Of a stretch of 43,634 nucleotides of DNA, positions 1-8,067 are shown piece after piece. The translations under genes and the position numbers were made by a program. Numbering within the stretch: position 1 is the stretch's first letter; each line of letters opens with the position of its first letter. The DNA lies in the NCBI GenBank assembly GCA_016124275.1, contig WGOA01000013.1, positions 1 through 43,634 on the forward strand, read 5' to 3'. This stretch comes from Bacteroidota bacterium. Lineage in GTDB: Bacteria > Bacteroidota > Bacteroidia > Chitinophagales > BACL12. The notes under the pieces were generated by a model. The model was not told where the DNA came from, did no database searches, and saw only the letters and a program-made list of their open reading frames with translations.

Positions 1-312
1 GAAACCCAGGCGGTGGCGCGGCGATATGGAGCCAGTAAAACGCCGGAGGCTTTTGTTCTGGTGAGCGATGCTGCGCAGAAAGGCAGGTACCGTTTGTTGT
101 ACAGCGGCGCCATTGATGACAAGCCTTCTGACCAAAACAAGATCAAGCGTTTTTACATTGGCGAGGCAATTGCTCTGCATGAAGAGGGATATCCCCCCGC
201 TTTGGCCCGCGTAGAGCCTATGGGATGCACCATTGAAGGAGTCGGCATTCAAGGCAAATATTGTCCCATGGAAGCCCTGGAGAACAAGGTTAAAGCGTCG
301 TTAGGCCAATAA
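1..312 (+). CDS. Thioredoxin/redoxin-family protein, C-terminal part (5' end outside window)
   Basis: The reading frame is open from the first base, so the gene begins upstream of the window; the GTG at 13 is probably internal. The visible ~103 residues contain YGASKTPEAFVL, then a strand, then GAIDDKPSD and a late EPMGCTIE segment. This is the usual C-terminal half of AhpC/TSA- or TlpA-like redoxins, where the cis-Pro of a 'TPE/TPx' loop packs against the active site and 'GAIDD' follows. The active-site CxxC would lie in the missing part, so redox activity cannot be checked. The gene ends in TAA and is followed 33 bp later by a hairpin terminator shared with the convergent neighbour. Identification rests on the conserved C-terminal motif pattern; the exact substrate is unknown. 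Confidence 0.7.
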   Translation, partial: ETQAVARRYGASKTPEAFVLVSDAAQKGRYRLLYSGAIDDKPSDQNKIKRFYIGEAIALHEEGYPPALARVEPMGCTIEGVGIQGKYCPMEALENKVKASLGQ

Positions 313-344
313 AGGTCCTGGCACAATACGGTCCATAACCCATG

Positions 345-372
345 AACCCGCTCTGGTAAGCCAGAGCGGGTT
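345..372. terminator. Bidirectional intrinsic terminator
   Basis: A perfect 12-bp stem (AACCCGCTCTGG paired with CCAGAGCGGGTT) with a 4-nt TAAG loop lies between two convergent stop codons (312 on plus, 403 on minus). The A/T ends of the stem provide short T tracts in either direction. Position and symmetry fit a shared terminator. Confidence 0.8.
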
Positions 373-402
373 CGTCGTTTGAGGTTGAAGGGTTGATTGC
401 GG

Positions 403-2205
403 TTACGGTCGGGAACCGCCGCTGCGTGTGGTATTGGTTGCCCCCGTTCGACCCGTTGATCGGTTGACGGCGCTGCTGCGGCTGGAAGACTGGCTCTGCA
501 CCGAAATGCTGGATCGGGGTGTTGTCTTGCTGCTGCTTCGGGGCGGACTGCTCACCCCGCCACGCGGTGCCGATGGAGCTGGTGTGGCCCGGCTCGGTGA
601 TGGGCGGCTTGGGGCTGGTGCTGCCCGGCTGGGTTCCGGTCTGCTCCAGGTTCCTTTGTGCAAGTCTTCCGGGCGTGTCATGCGGCTGGGCTCTGTCTGC
701 GGCCGCTCGATCATTCGGTCTGGTGCAACAGGTTGGGGGCTTGGCCGGGCTTCCGGTTTTGAAGGCCTTGGCGCGGTTGGAGCGGGCTTGTCCGGAGCGG
801 GTGCCGGTCTTTCGGTGGGGTTCCGGGCTGGGTCAGCCGGGTCAGTGCTTGGTTTAGCACTGGGCCGGGTGGCCTCAGGCCTGGTAGGCGTTGGGCGTAC
901 ACTTGGCCGGTCCGGGTCTGCCGTTTGTGCATTGGGAGCCTGAATGGTCGGGTATTTCTTCGGGTTTTCCCGCAACAATTCGGTACGGGTTTTTTGGCGG
1001 TCCACGCCGGCGGATTGCGCCGCGTAATCCATTTCCAGTTTGCCGAAGTCCCTGATCTTGTTTACCCGGCCATCCTGCTCATCCAGCCAGTTTTTGCCGG
1101 CGATGCCTTCACTGCGCTTGATAAAGTCGCGGGTGGGGCCGTTCAGCGAAACTCCCGTGCGGCGGTGGTTGTTGTAATAGGCGACACAGCCGTTGGTCAG
1201 GTGAGGGTAGTAGTAGTGGCGGTAAGGGTTGCCGTAGTACCATCCCCAGAAGGTGTACGTTGGCATGCCAAAGACTACGAGTGAACCCCGGGGACCGTAG
1301 TAAAAGCCCCAATCGTACCACCAGGGGTAGGGATACCAACTGCGGTAAGGGCGCCAGTATGGGTAGCCAAACCAGTAGGGGTAGGGCTCGTAAACATAGC
1401 GCACTTCAACGCGGGTGGTACTTTCTTGCGGAGGCAAGGTGTATTCGTCATCCGTCCAGCCTTGTTCTTCAGCGTACATGGCAGCAGCTGATTCCAGCTC
1501 CGTGCGCATTTGCGGGTCGCTTTCCAATTGTGCCTGCCAGTCGGCTAAAGCTTCTTTCTGCCGGGCGGCAGCCTCAATAGCCAACGCATCGAGGTGCGCG
1601 CTGACACCCGCTGGGTCGCGGCTGTACAAATCGCTCACCAGCACCGTCAAATTCAGGTGACTGCTCAGAATTTCCAGCACTTCCGGCATCCCGATCAGTT
1701 GATTAAAGGCACCGCGCACTTCGCCCGAATAAGGAGCCAATAAATCCGTGTACCCCTGTTCGGCTTGCTTTTGGGTGCGTTGAACAGCAACGAGCACATT
1801 GAAATTGCGTTGGCCCTGATCCAGGATGCTGGGTCGAAGGGCCTCCTCGTATCCGGCGGCAATTCGCTGCAACTCGGCAGCAGAGGGGCTTCCGGAACGG
1901 GTCATGGTTTCCAGCAAACCGCTGTACCGGGTTAACTCCCAAATCGCCTCCTGATCTTGTTGATTCAGCGATTGCAGGGCCGCTTCAAAGTTGCCCTGCG
2001 ATTCCTTTTGCAGGCGATCCAGCCGCACCAAAAGTTCCGGTTTGGTTCCTGCAATTAATATAGACTGGCGAACATCTGCCGGGTAGAGTACCAAGGCATC
2101 CAAGGCTTCCCGGTCGGTTTCGTTCAGGTTGTCGGACCAGTCATCCGAAGCCAGGACAGCCGTGCTTATCAGCGCTGCCAGGCTTAAAAAGATCCACTTT
2201 TTCAT
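403..2205 (-). CDS. Secreted Tyr/Trp-rich and Pro-rich protein, DUF3300-like N-terminal repeats
   Basis: About 600 residues. I chose the ATG at 2205 because it begins a clean signal peptide (MKKWIFLSLAALIS... ending near LAS); an in-frame start at 2250 would add 15 unlikely residues. After the signal come two helical segments resembling each other and DUF3300 (LDALVLYPADVRQSILIA and later LLAPYSGEVRGAFNQLIG). A very aromatic middle follows (many YPYW, WYPYPWW, YYGPRG motifs, roughly residues 265-340), then a ~220-residue disordered tail rich in Pro, Arg, Ser and Thr. Such proteins are envelope-associated in many bacteria but the function is unknown. No T9SS sorting domain is evident. The DUF3300 resemblance is by eye and only moderate. 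The gene is monocistronic and convergent with the redoxin gene. Confidence 0.65.
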   Translation of the reverse strand: MKKWIFLSLAALISTAVLASDDWSDNLNETDREALDALVLYPADVRQSILIAGTKPELLVRLDRLQKESQGNFEAALQSLNQQDQEAIWELTRYSGLLETMTRSGSPSAAELQRIAAGYEEALRPSILDQGQRNFNVLVAVQRTQKQAEQGYTDLLAPYSGEVRGAFNQLIGMPEVLEILSSHLNLTVLVSDLYSRDPAGVSAHLDALAIEAAARQKEALADWQAQLESDPQMRTELESAAAMYAEEQGWTDDEYTLPPQESTTRVEVRYVYEPYPYWFGYPYWRPYRSWYPYPWWYDWGFYYGPRGSLVVFGMPTYTFWGWYYGNPYRHYYYPHLTNGCVAYYNNHRRTGVSLNGPTRDFIKRSEGIAGKNWLDEQDGRVNKIRDFGKLEMDYAAQSAGVDRQKTRTELLRENPKKYPTIQAPNAQTADPDRPSVRPTPTRPEATRPSAKPSTDPADPARNPTERPAPAPDKPAPTAPRPSKPEARPSPQPVAPDRMIERPQTEPSRMTRPEDLHKGTWSRPEPSRAAPAPSRPSPSRATPAPSAPRGGVSSPPRSSSKTTPRSSISVQSQSSSRSSAVNRSTGRTGATNTTRSGGSRP

Positions 2206-2342
2206 AGGTTGAGGAGGAGTTCCCAAAAGATTAGCCAAAAACCGGGCCAATTTAGATGCTTTGTGTGGGCACCTGCCCTGATTTAGGTCAATGGTGCATC
2301 AGGTCATGAACTTTTTCCACACGGGCGAAATGGAAGTGCGCT

Positions 2343-2377
2343 TTTGGCAAATGCGTCTGCAGAACCAAGTACCCTTG
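2343..2377 (+). promoter_or_regulatory. Candidate Bacteroidota promoter (TTTG...TACCCTTG)
   Basis: TTTG at 2343-2346 and TACCCTTG at 2370-2377 (7 of 8 to TAnnTTTG) are separated by 23 bp, within the spacing reported for Bacteroidota. The -7 box ends only 4 nt before the ATG at 2382, implying a leaderless or nearly leaderless transcript. Confidence 0.45.
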
Positions 2378-2381
2378 CGCC

Positions 2382-3506
2382 ATGAAAAGGAACCTTCTGG
2401 CGGGCTGTGGACCAGGTCTTCGAGCCCTTGTGATTTCGCCATCGGCTGGGCTGCAACGATATTTTCTGCTTGCAGCCGTTTTGGCCTTTGCTCCGAAAAG
2501 CTGGTCGCAAAACGTGGGCATTGGACATCCGATGCCTCAGGAAAAGCTCCATGTCAATGGGAATGTTCGCATAGACGGCGATACGCTGATGGGCAACCAG
2601 AGCAGCCCGGCTAGCGTGCTTCATTTGCTTTCCAATGGCGGCATTTCGCTTAAACTTGATGCAAACAACGATGGGTCAGAGCGGTTCAGCATCAAAAAGA
2701 GTGGACCGGATCTGGGCAGCGTGGTTTTTGAGGTCAGCGAAGCGGGCAATACCACCGCCGACGGGTTCGGTGATTTTAATGGGTATGGCCGCTTTAACGG
2801 CAATTTTACGCTTGCCGGTGACTCGCGAAAGTTTTATACAGGTGAGAATTTTGATGTGATTGCAGACGGTAGCATAGAAATTTATCTGGATGCCAATGCT
2901 GACAATGCGAGCTCCGACTTCGGTATCCTCAACGATGCCGGAGATTTTCTGTTTTTAGTGGAGGAGGATAAGAGCCCGACGGTCTACCCTTTTGGTGCCC
3001 TGAGCGGCCAGACGGGCGGCATTCGCTTTCGCGAATTGGATGCCGGTGGCTCCAGCTTCATCGGACTCCGGGCGCCGGACGGGCTGTCGGGCAATGTCTG
3101 GCTGACGCTGCCTACCACCGACGGTTTGCCCGGACAGGTGCTTCAGACCGATGGCTCCGGCGTGTTGTCTTGGGTTAACCCGGTCTATCTAAGGACAGCG
3201 GATGGGGAACATGAGCCGTCCGGGCCTTGGAGTACGCGGGAGCTGTTGCTCCATTCAGGAGACTCTACGGGAGTGTTTTTATCTGCGGATGGACCCTGTT
3301 GGCTGGCTGCTCAGTATGCGGAAAGCGGTGGCGGCAGCAGCACCACTTGTGCAGTGCTGCCCGTTGATCCAACGCTTCTCCATGCTGCAGGCAGGGAGGC
3401 GATCAGGCCTGCCGGCGATCTGCGTCGCCCCCCCAATTGGTCGTTATCCGGATCCTGTCGCGGCACTTGTACCCGGTTGGTTTGCACGGCGGTCTGCGCG
3501 CTTTAG
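2382..3506 (+). CDS. Secreted fibre-like surface protein, C-terminus doubtful
   Basis: 374 residues. The N-terminus is a long signal peptide with a hydrophobic core (YFLLAAVLAFAP) ending near SWSQ. Immediately after comes NVGIGHPMPQEKLHVNGNVRIDGDTLMG, the hallmark of Bacteroidota tail-fibre-like surface proteins ('NVGIGTxxPxxKLHVxGNV'), followed by Gly/Asp-rich beta-strand repeats and LTLPTTDGLPGQVLQTDGSGVLSWV. In known relatives this module is usually followed by further repeats and often a peptidase_S74-like intramolecular chaperone. Here the last ~60 residues change character: seven Cys, many Arg and Pro, and no recognisable domain. A frameshift or premature stop near 3190-3350 is possible, so this may be a decaying gene. 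Role (adhesin or structural fibre) is inferred from the family only. Confidence 0.6.
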   Translation: MKRNLLAGCGPGLRALVISPSAGLQRYFLLAAVLAFAPKSWSQNVGIGHPMPQEKLHVNGNVRIDGDTLMGNQSSPASVLHLLSNGGISLKLDANNDGSERFSIKKSGPDLGSVVFEVSEAGNTTADGFGDFNGYGRFNGNFTLAGDSRKFYTGENFDVIADGSIEIYLDANADNASSDFGILNDAGDFLFLVEEDKSPTVYPFGALSGQTGGIRFRELDAGGSSFIGLRAPDGLSGNVWLTLPTTDGLPGQVLQTDGSGVLSWVNPVYLRTADGEHEPSGPWSTRELLLHSGDSTGVFLSADGPCWLAAQYAESGGGSSTTCAVLPVDPTLLHAAGREAIRPAGDLRRPPNWSLSGSCRGTCTRLVCTAVCAL

Positions 3507-3543
3507 CCGAGCGGGTACAAAGTGTGTTTTGAGGGTGTCCTGG

Positions 3544-3565
3544 GGGTTTGTTGAGGGTTTGTTGA
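3544..3565 (+). repeat. 11-bp tandem duplication
   Basis: GGGTTTGTTGA occurs twice back to back (3544-3554 and 3555-3565) in the ~100-bp gap between the fibre-like gene and the convergent SdpI-like gene. It may be replication slippage; no function is evident. Confidence 0.7.
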
Positions 3566-3605
3566 GGATGTTTTGGCAGCCATAAACCGATGGCGATAAC
3601 ACGGC

Positions 3606-4265
3606 TTAGCTGTGGGGTCGGCCGATCCGCCAACTGTAGACAACTGGAGAAAACGCCATTATCAGCAACCAAAGGAGCCAGACGGGAAATTGCCACGAAG
3701 AGGGGAGGAGCACAACCAACGGAATGCCTAATAGTCCACCTAAAATCCAAAAAGCGCGGGTAAATTTTCGCGTTTTGGCCTCTATTGTTGGATGATTACG
3801 CGTCCAGGGTGTTCGGATCGCGAAAGCATTGCTCGCTCCATCTGCCGGAATCAACCACCCCAATCCGGCAAAAAGGGCACACAAAGCGCCGAGAATCAGC
3901 GCTGGTTCCATGCGTTCAGGGTTTTGGCTCGTATAGACAATCCAGCAGGCCACGGCAGATAAGCACAGCTGTAAAAAAAAGCGCAATCGGTAAAAGGACT
4001 GTTGCCATTTGGCGTCCTGCTGCGCTTTGTTTTCCACCCGGGGCACAATCATAAGAATAATATATATTGGAACAACTACCATGATTACTGGAATCCAGAG
4101 CTCTTTTTTTGATCCGTAGCGGTCTACCTCAGCAGCCATATTATAATGCATGGGTATGGTCTCTGGCAAGCTGGCCCAAATGCCAGCCAGGTATGCAAAT
4201 GGAGCCACGACAAGAGCGAGAATCAGCCCTTCTGATAAAATTCCGGGTAGCGCTTGTTCTTTCAA
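3606..4265 (-). CDS. SdpI/DUF1648-family membrane protein
   Basis: About 219 residues if translation starts at the TTG at 4265, whose TTGA overlaps the TGA stop of the upstream Rieske gene. No sensible ATG exists: the longer frame up to 4514 only shadows the Rieske gene. After an N-terminal membrane segment (LILALVVAPFAYLAGIWASL) comes LPETIPMHYNMAAEVDRYGSKKELW, a good match to the DUF1648 signature (IP.H.N..GE.DRYGSK). Four further hydrophobic helices follow (VVVPIYIILMI, LCLSAVACWIVY, LILGALCALFAGLGWLI, and a C-terminal pair). In Bacillus, SdpI is an immunity and signalling membrane protein, but most DUF1648 proteins have no known role. The overlap indicates translational coupling with the Rieske oxygenase, which is an unusual partner. 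Confidence 0.7.
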   Translation of the reverse strand: MKEQALPGILSEGLILALVVAPFAYLAGIWASLPETIPMHYNMAAEVDRYGSKKELWIPVIMVVVPIYIILMIVPRVENKAQQDAKWQQSFYRLRFFLQLCLSAVACWIVYTSQNPERMEPALILGALCALFAGLGWLIPADGASNAFAIRTPWTRNHPTIEAKTRKFTRAFWILGGLLGIPLVVLLPSSWQFPVWLLWLLIMAFSPVVYSWRIGRPHS

Positions 4266-5401
4266 GGCGTGCCTCGGTTGGATGAATCCGCGGTCTGTTG
4301 AGCGTATTCCATGACCTGGGCGAGTTGGCTGTGAAACTGGTGGACGCCTTGTTCCAAATCCGGCGAGAATCGGCCCCTGCGATAGAGATGCGATTGAACC
4401 CCCCGCTGAACAGCATGAACCACTTCTTCGTCCTCTCGTTGTACTTCGTCTATGTTGTAGGCTTGTTCCAGTAAATCGGGACGGGCAACGAAGGTTCTGA
4501 ACCGGACAATGCAACCATCCGTCCCGCGTGGTTCAACCAGGTTAAGCGACAGGCCCCAGGGATAAAAGTTCAGCATCAGGTTTGGAAACAAAAAATAATA
4601 GTATGCTGCAACATTGGGTTCCCCAAAGTCAAAGCACAGCTCACCGGGCTTGGCGATTCCTGTTTGCAGGCTTCCGTGGGCATAACATTCCGTACGGTAT
4701 GCACTGAAATCCAACACTTTGTTCAGTGCCGGGTGAACAAAGGGGATGTGAAAACCCTCCAGGTAATTGTCGCAATAAAGCCCCCAATGGGCCTCAACAG
4801 GGTAGTCAACATCCAAATCGGGCCGGGGTTGCAAATCGTGTAAAAATGCCGCGGGTATCCGCGTCAGAACTGGTTCCATCCAGGTGTTGAACGGCAGCCC
4901 AAGATTATGTCCGGTAAGCAATCGAGTGAAAAGCAAGCCCCCGAGGTTTTCGAGCGGCAATTCCGGTAAATGGTCTTCGGGCTCGGGAAAGTTCAGCGCA
5001 TTTTCAAACCCAGGCGCATTTTTTAAGCGGCCTTGGCGATCAAAGGTTCTGCCGTGGTAGCGGCAACGAATTCGTTCCCCACGGCAAGGCTCGCTGAGCA
5101 TAACATGTCCGCGGTGGGTGCAAACATTAGAGAGGCATTTCCATCCCTGCGCTTCCCTGCTCAACAGAAGGGGTTCATTTAGGCTTTCTGGTAAAAGCGT
5201 AAACGGGAACCAATCAAAGGGCTCCAAAGCAGCGCTATGGCCAATGTATTGCCAGGAAGGCGCAAATGCGTGTTGAAGCGATTGGTAATACGCATCCTTG
5301 CTCCGATAAAAAGAAGCGGGCAGCGTGTGCGCTTCCCGGATGTCCTGTTCAACAACGGGCCGCGATGCTGCAGAAAAATCGGTTGTGGATGTCGGGTTCA
5401 A
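4262..5401 (-). CDS. Rieske [2Fe-2S] non-heme iron oxygenase, alpha-subunit type
   Basis: About 379 residues from the proposed TTG start at 5401. The open frame reaches 5503, but the extra 34 residues look non-coding and a good promoter lies inside them at 5428-5457. The Rieske cluster ligands are C94-T-H96 and C113-RY-H116. The mononuclear iron site is visible in NYLEGFHIPFVH with H218 and H223 and nearby acidic residues. This layout is that of aromatic ring-hydroxylating oxygenase alpha subunits and of choline, carnitine or betaine monooxygenases; the substrate cannot be told from sequence. No reductase or ferredoxin gene is in the window, so electrons must come from elsewhere. The gene overlaps the SdpI-like gene downstream by 4 nt (TTGA). 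Confidence 0.85.
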   Translation of the reverse strand: MNPTSTTDFSAASRPVVEQDIREAHTLPASFYRSKDAYYQSLQHAFAPSWQYIGHSAALEPFDWFPFTLLPESLNEPLLLSREAQGWKCLSNVCTHRGHVMLSEPCRGERIRCRYHGRTFDRQGRLKNAPGFENALNFPEPEDHLPELPLENLGGLLFTRLLTGHNLGLPFNTWMEPVLTRIPAAFLHDLQPRPDLDVDYPVEAHWGLYCDNYLEGFHIPFVHPALNKVLDFSAYRTECYAHGSLQTGIAKPGELCFDFGEPNVAAYYYFLFPNLMLNFYPWGLSLNLVEPRGTDGCIVRFRTFVARPDLLEQAYNIDEVQREDEEVVHAVQRGVQSHLYRRGRFSPDLEQGVHQFHSQLAQVMEYAQQTADSSNRGTP

Positions 5402-5427
5402 GGGCAGAGCTTCCTCTGAGGAATGCC

Positions 5428-5457
5428 CAAATATACACGCTGCTTGAAACTGCACAA
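5428..5457 (-). promoter_or_regulatory. Bacteroidota-type promoter for the Rieske-SdpI operon
   Basis: On the minus strand TTG (5457-5455) is followed after 19 bp by TATATTTG (5435-5428), a full TAnnTTTG match. Transcription would start around 5421-5424, about 20 nt upstream of the TTG codon at 5401 and downstream of the ATG at 5503. It therefore supports the shorter Rieske protein. Confidence 0.65.
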
Positions 5458-5549
5458 GCCTCCCTGCGGAGTTTTTGGAAGCACCAGCCACGTTGCATGG
5501 CAACTCTGGCGCGGATTAAAAACTTCATTATTCGCGCCTAAATAGAATT

Positions 5550-5576
5550 GGGCCGACGGGATTATCCCGCCGGCCC
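5550..5576. terminator. Hairpin terminator, probably for the 5702-6223 gene
   Basis: GGGCCGACGGGA and TCCCGCCGGCCC form a 12-bp stem with one A-C mismatch around a 3-nt loop. On the minus strand it is followed by an A/T-rich ATTCTATTT stretch. The 5402-5701 interval of ~300 bp otherwise holds only the Rieske promoter; I see no gene in it. Confidence 0.65.
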
Positions 5577-5701
5577 ATTCTTTCCCATCTCTCAGAAGTA
5601 TCGAAAATCCTGACGTAAAGCTAGAAGGCGGTTTTTAGGCTGCGTTCACTATTAATGGTGATTTTATCGGGAGTGTACCTAAAAATGCCCTTCTTCGAGG
5701 G

Positions 5702-6223
5702 TTAACGCCTGAGTAATGCAGGATCGGCCCTGTACAATTGCTCCTTTTGGAGGCTATACCCAAAACTTGCATGCGGGAGCGAGGAGCGTATGGCGTTCAT
5801 AATGGCAATGCTTTCAGCTTCTGTAGCCCGCAAAACAACGTTGCTGTGGTTGTCCAACCAGAAGAATAAAGTAGTCGTTTGACGAACGTGAACCCCAAAT
5901 GGTTGAATGTCTACTTTTAAGTAGTAAACCCAGACAAGTCTATTGGCTTGTGTAGAAAGTAACGCTTCAAAGTCATCGGCAGTGGCGTTATGCCTGAGCT
6001 GCTCCATCCCGGCATAGGCCACGGCAGCGATCAGGCCCGCTGCCAGCATGACGTTACCCCCTTCCCAGAAAAATACCGGAATAGAGAGCCGCCACCCGAG
6101 GTAGGTGCCGCAGCAAACAGCCAGAATGAGCGAAATGATGGTGTTTCGGTCTCGGTTTTTGCGGACTACCTGTAGGATCAACGCAAGCCCCGGATTCGAA
6201 ACACGCTGGCCATCTTCTTTCAT
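5702..6223 (-). CDS. Hypothetical protein with two membrane segments
   Basis: 173 residues. A charged N-terminus (VVRKNRDRNT) precedes two hydrophobic helices (IISLILAVCCGTYLGWRL and GGNVMLAAGLIAAVAYAGM), then a ~105-residue soluble domain beginning near HNATADDFEALL, with alternating strands (RLVWVYYLKVDIQPFGVHV, TTLFFWLD) and a final helix. The layout resembles a YcxB-like or PH-like membrane-anchored domain, but I cannot assign a family. It stands alone, divergent from the SLC13 permease, and is probably ended by the hairpin at 5550-5576. Confidence 0.6.
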   Translation of the reverse strand: MKEDGQRVSNPGLALILQVVRKNRDRNTIISLILAVCCGTYLGWRLSIPVFFWEGGNVMLAAGLIAAVAYAGMEQLRHNATADDFEALLSTQANRLVWVYYLKVDIQPFGVHVRQTTTLFFWLDNHSNVVLRATEAESIAIMNAIRSSLPHASFGYSLQKEQLYRADPALLRR

Positions 6224-6271
6224 ACCTATTATTATTTGTGCAATGTTTACCGAATAGGGTAAGGCCTTGCT

Positions 6272-6279
6272 TACCTTTC
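6272..6279 (+). promoter_or_regulatory. Candidate -7 box TACCTTTC
   Basis: TACCTTTC matches TAnnTTTG in 7 of 8 positions and ends exactly 4 nt before the ATG at 6284. No convincing -33 TTG at the right distance is visible. If used, the mRNA would be essentially leaderless. Confidence 0.35.
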
Positions 6280-6283
6280 GCGC

Positions 6284-8062
6284 ATGTCGATGGAGATCAT
6301 GCTCGTTCTCGGGATCATTCTTGGGGCGATCGTCTTGTTTGCTACAGAAATCATTTCCATTGATTTGGTGGCCATGATTATCATGGTGCTCTTGATGTTA
6401 ACAGGGCTTGTAACGCCTGAAGAGGGCACATCGGGCTTTGCCAATTCTGCAACCATAACGGTTTTAGCCTTGCTGATCCTGTCTGCCGGACTGCAAACAA
6501 CCGGCGCGGTTAATTTACTTGGCCGATACCTCATTAAAACTATTGGCAAATCAGCCAATCGCGCACTTTTCATCATTTTAGTGGTTTCCGCTTTATTATC
6601 GGCCTTTATCAACAATACAGCGGTGGTGGTCATTTTCATGCCTATCGTCTTTCGAATAGCCAAATTTACCCGAAACAGCCCCGGTAAGTTTTTGATGCCC
6701 CTTTCATTTGCTGCAATGGTTGGAGGCACTTGCACGGTCATCGGCACGTCCACTAACATTCTGGTCAGTGACATTTATGCCTCTTCAAATGGCGGGGTTG
6801 GATTCGGAATTTTTGAATTTAGTCTGATAGGCTTCGTATGTGTTCTTGTTTTTGCCATCTACATGTTTATAGTAGGAGATCGATTGATCGGGCATCGGTC
6901 GCTGGATGAATCATTGACTGATCAATACGAACTCAAAGATTACCTCACAGAAATTGTCATCACACCGGGATCCCCGTTGGCGGGACAGCACATCAGCCAA
7001 ACCTTTTTAACTCTGGACCTGGACGCGGAAATATTGGAAGTCAGCCACAAGGACGGCGATGTCTGGCTCCCGTCCCAACGCGAGGTCCTGCGGGAGGGCG
7101 ATCAGATTTTACTCAAGGTGAATGTCGATGACATTCTGGTTATCCAGGACCAGCCGGGTGTAGCGATTTTATCGCGCGGTGAGTTTGGCGATGAAGATCT
7201 GATTTCAGGCGAAACCATGTTGTTGGAAGTGGTCGTAGCCCCCAATTCAAAACTCGTGCGCCGCTCGGTTCGGGAAATCGACTTCAAAACGCTTTATGGT
7301 GCCGTGCCCTTAGCTATTCGGCGCAGGGGTACTTATTTGCGCAATAAAATCGGCGATACGATCCTGCGCTTCGGCGATGATATTCTGCTGGAGGTCAAAA
7401 AGGATTCGATCAAAGGATTTAAGCGCAATTTCGACTTTATTCCCATGTCGGAGATTGAGAAACCCGTATACGATAAACGAAAACTTTTTCTTTCCGTCCT
7501 CATAACTGCTGCGGTAGTGGTTACTGCAGCCTTTGGACTAGCCCCCATTCTGGTCACTTCGCTGACGGGCTGTGTGTTGATGTTCCTGTTTGAATGCATT
7601 ACCATTCGCGAAGCCTACCGAAGCGTAGAGTGGAAGATCATATTTTTGTTGGCGGGACTCATTCCACTTGGATTAGCCATTGAAAACTCGGGTGCTGCTG
7701 CATTAATTTCTGATAATCTGTACGCTTTTCTCGGGCAGACCAATCCAATCTGGGTTGTAGCTATTTTGTTCACGTTTACTTCCATGTTGACCAGCATCAT
7801 GTCCAACAACGCTACGGCTATTCTGGTTGCGCCCATTGGCATTGGGCTGGCTCATCAGATGGGCGTTGATCCCAAGGCCTTTTTACTGGCCATCATGTTT
7901 GCCGCCAGCACAAGTTTCATTACGCCGGTTGGCTACCAGACCAATACATTGATTTATGGCCCGGGCAATTACCGGTTTTCTGACTTTTTCAAAGTTGGCG
8001 GAGGTCTCACCGTATTGTTGCTGGTGGTTGTAACTACAATGATAACTTTATTATATCTATAA
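6284..8062 (+). CDS. SLC13/DASS-family anion permease with two TrkA-C (RCK_C) domains
   Basis: 592 residues. The first membrane block (residues 1-~205) contains the family signature region INNTAVVVIFMP; the second (from ~400) contains MSNNATAILVAPIG, the matching SNT-type repeat of inverted-topology DASS transporters. Between them, about 215-390, lie two cytoplasmic TrkA-C-like domains (ITPGSPLAGQHISQ... and VAPNSKLVRRSVREID...). This arrangement is typical of bacterial SLC13 permeases for sulfate, phosphate or dicarboxylates, usually sodium-driven; the substrate is not determined here. The start fits hydrophobicity right from the N-terminus. The gene ends 5 bp before pheA, suggesting co-transcription, though no functional link to aromatic synthesis is obvious. 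Confidence 0.88.
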   Translation: MSMEIMLVLGIILGAIVLFATEIISIDLVAMIIMVLLMLTGLVTPEEGTSGFANSATITVLALLILSAGLQTTGAVNLLGRYLIKTIGKSANRALFIILVVSALLSAFINNTAVVVIFMPIVFRIAKFTRNSPGKFLMPLSFAAMVGGTCTVIGTSTNILVSDIYASSNGGVGFGIFEFSLIGFVCVLVFAIYMFIVGDRLIGHRSLDESLTDQYELKDYLTEIVITPGSPLAGQHISQTFLTLDLDAEILEVSHKDGDVWLPSQREVLREGDQILLKVNVDDILVIQDQPGVAILSRGEFGDEDLISGETMLLEVVVAPNSKLVRRSVREIDFKTLYGAVPLAIRRRGTYLRNKIGDTILRFGDDILLEVKKDSIKGFKRNFDFIPMSEIEKPVYDKRKLFLSVLITAAVVVTAAFGLAPILVTSLTGCVLMFLFECITIREAYRSVEWKIIFLLAGLIPLGLAIENSGAAALISDNLYAFLGQTNPIWVVAILFTFTSMLTSIMSNNATAILVAPIGIGLAHQMGVDPKAFLLAIMFAASTSFITPVGYQTNTLIYGPGNYRFSDFFKVGGGLTVLLLVVVTTMITLLYL

Positions 8063-8067
8063 ATTTT

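Noticed and set aside
428..943. Plus-strand frame (171 codons) opposite the Pro/Ser/Arg-rich tail of the 403-2205 gene
   Set aside because: A low-complexity Gly/Leu/Arg-rich product with no motifs, explained by the repetitive codons of the real gene.
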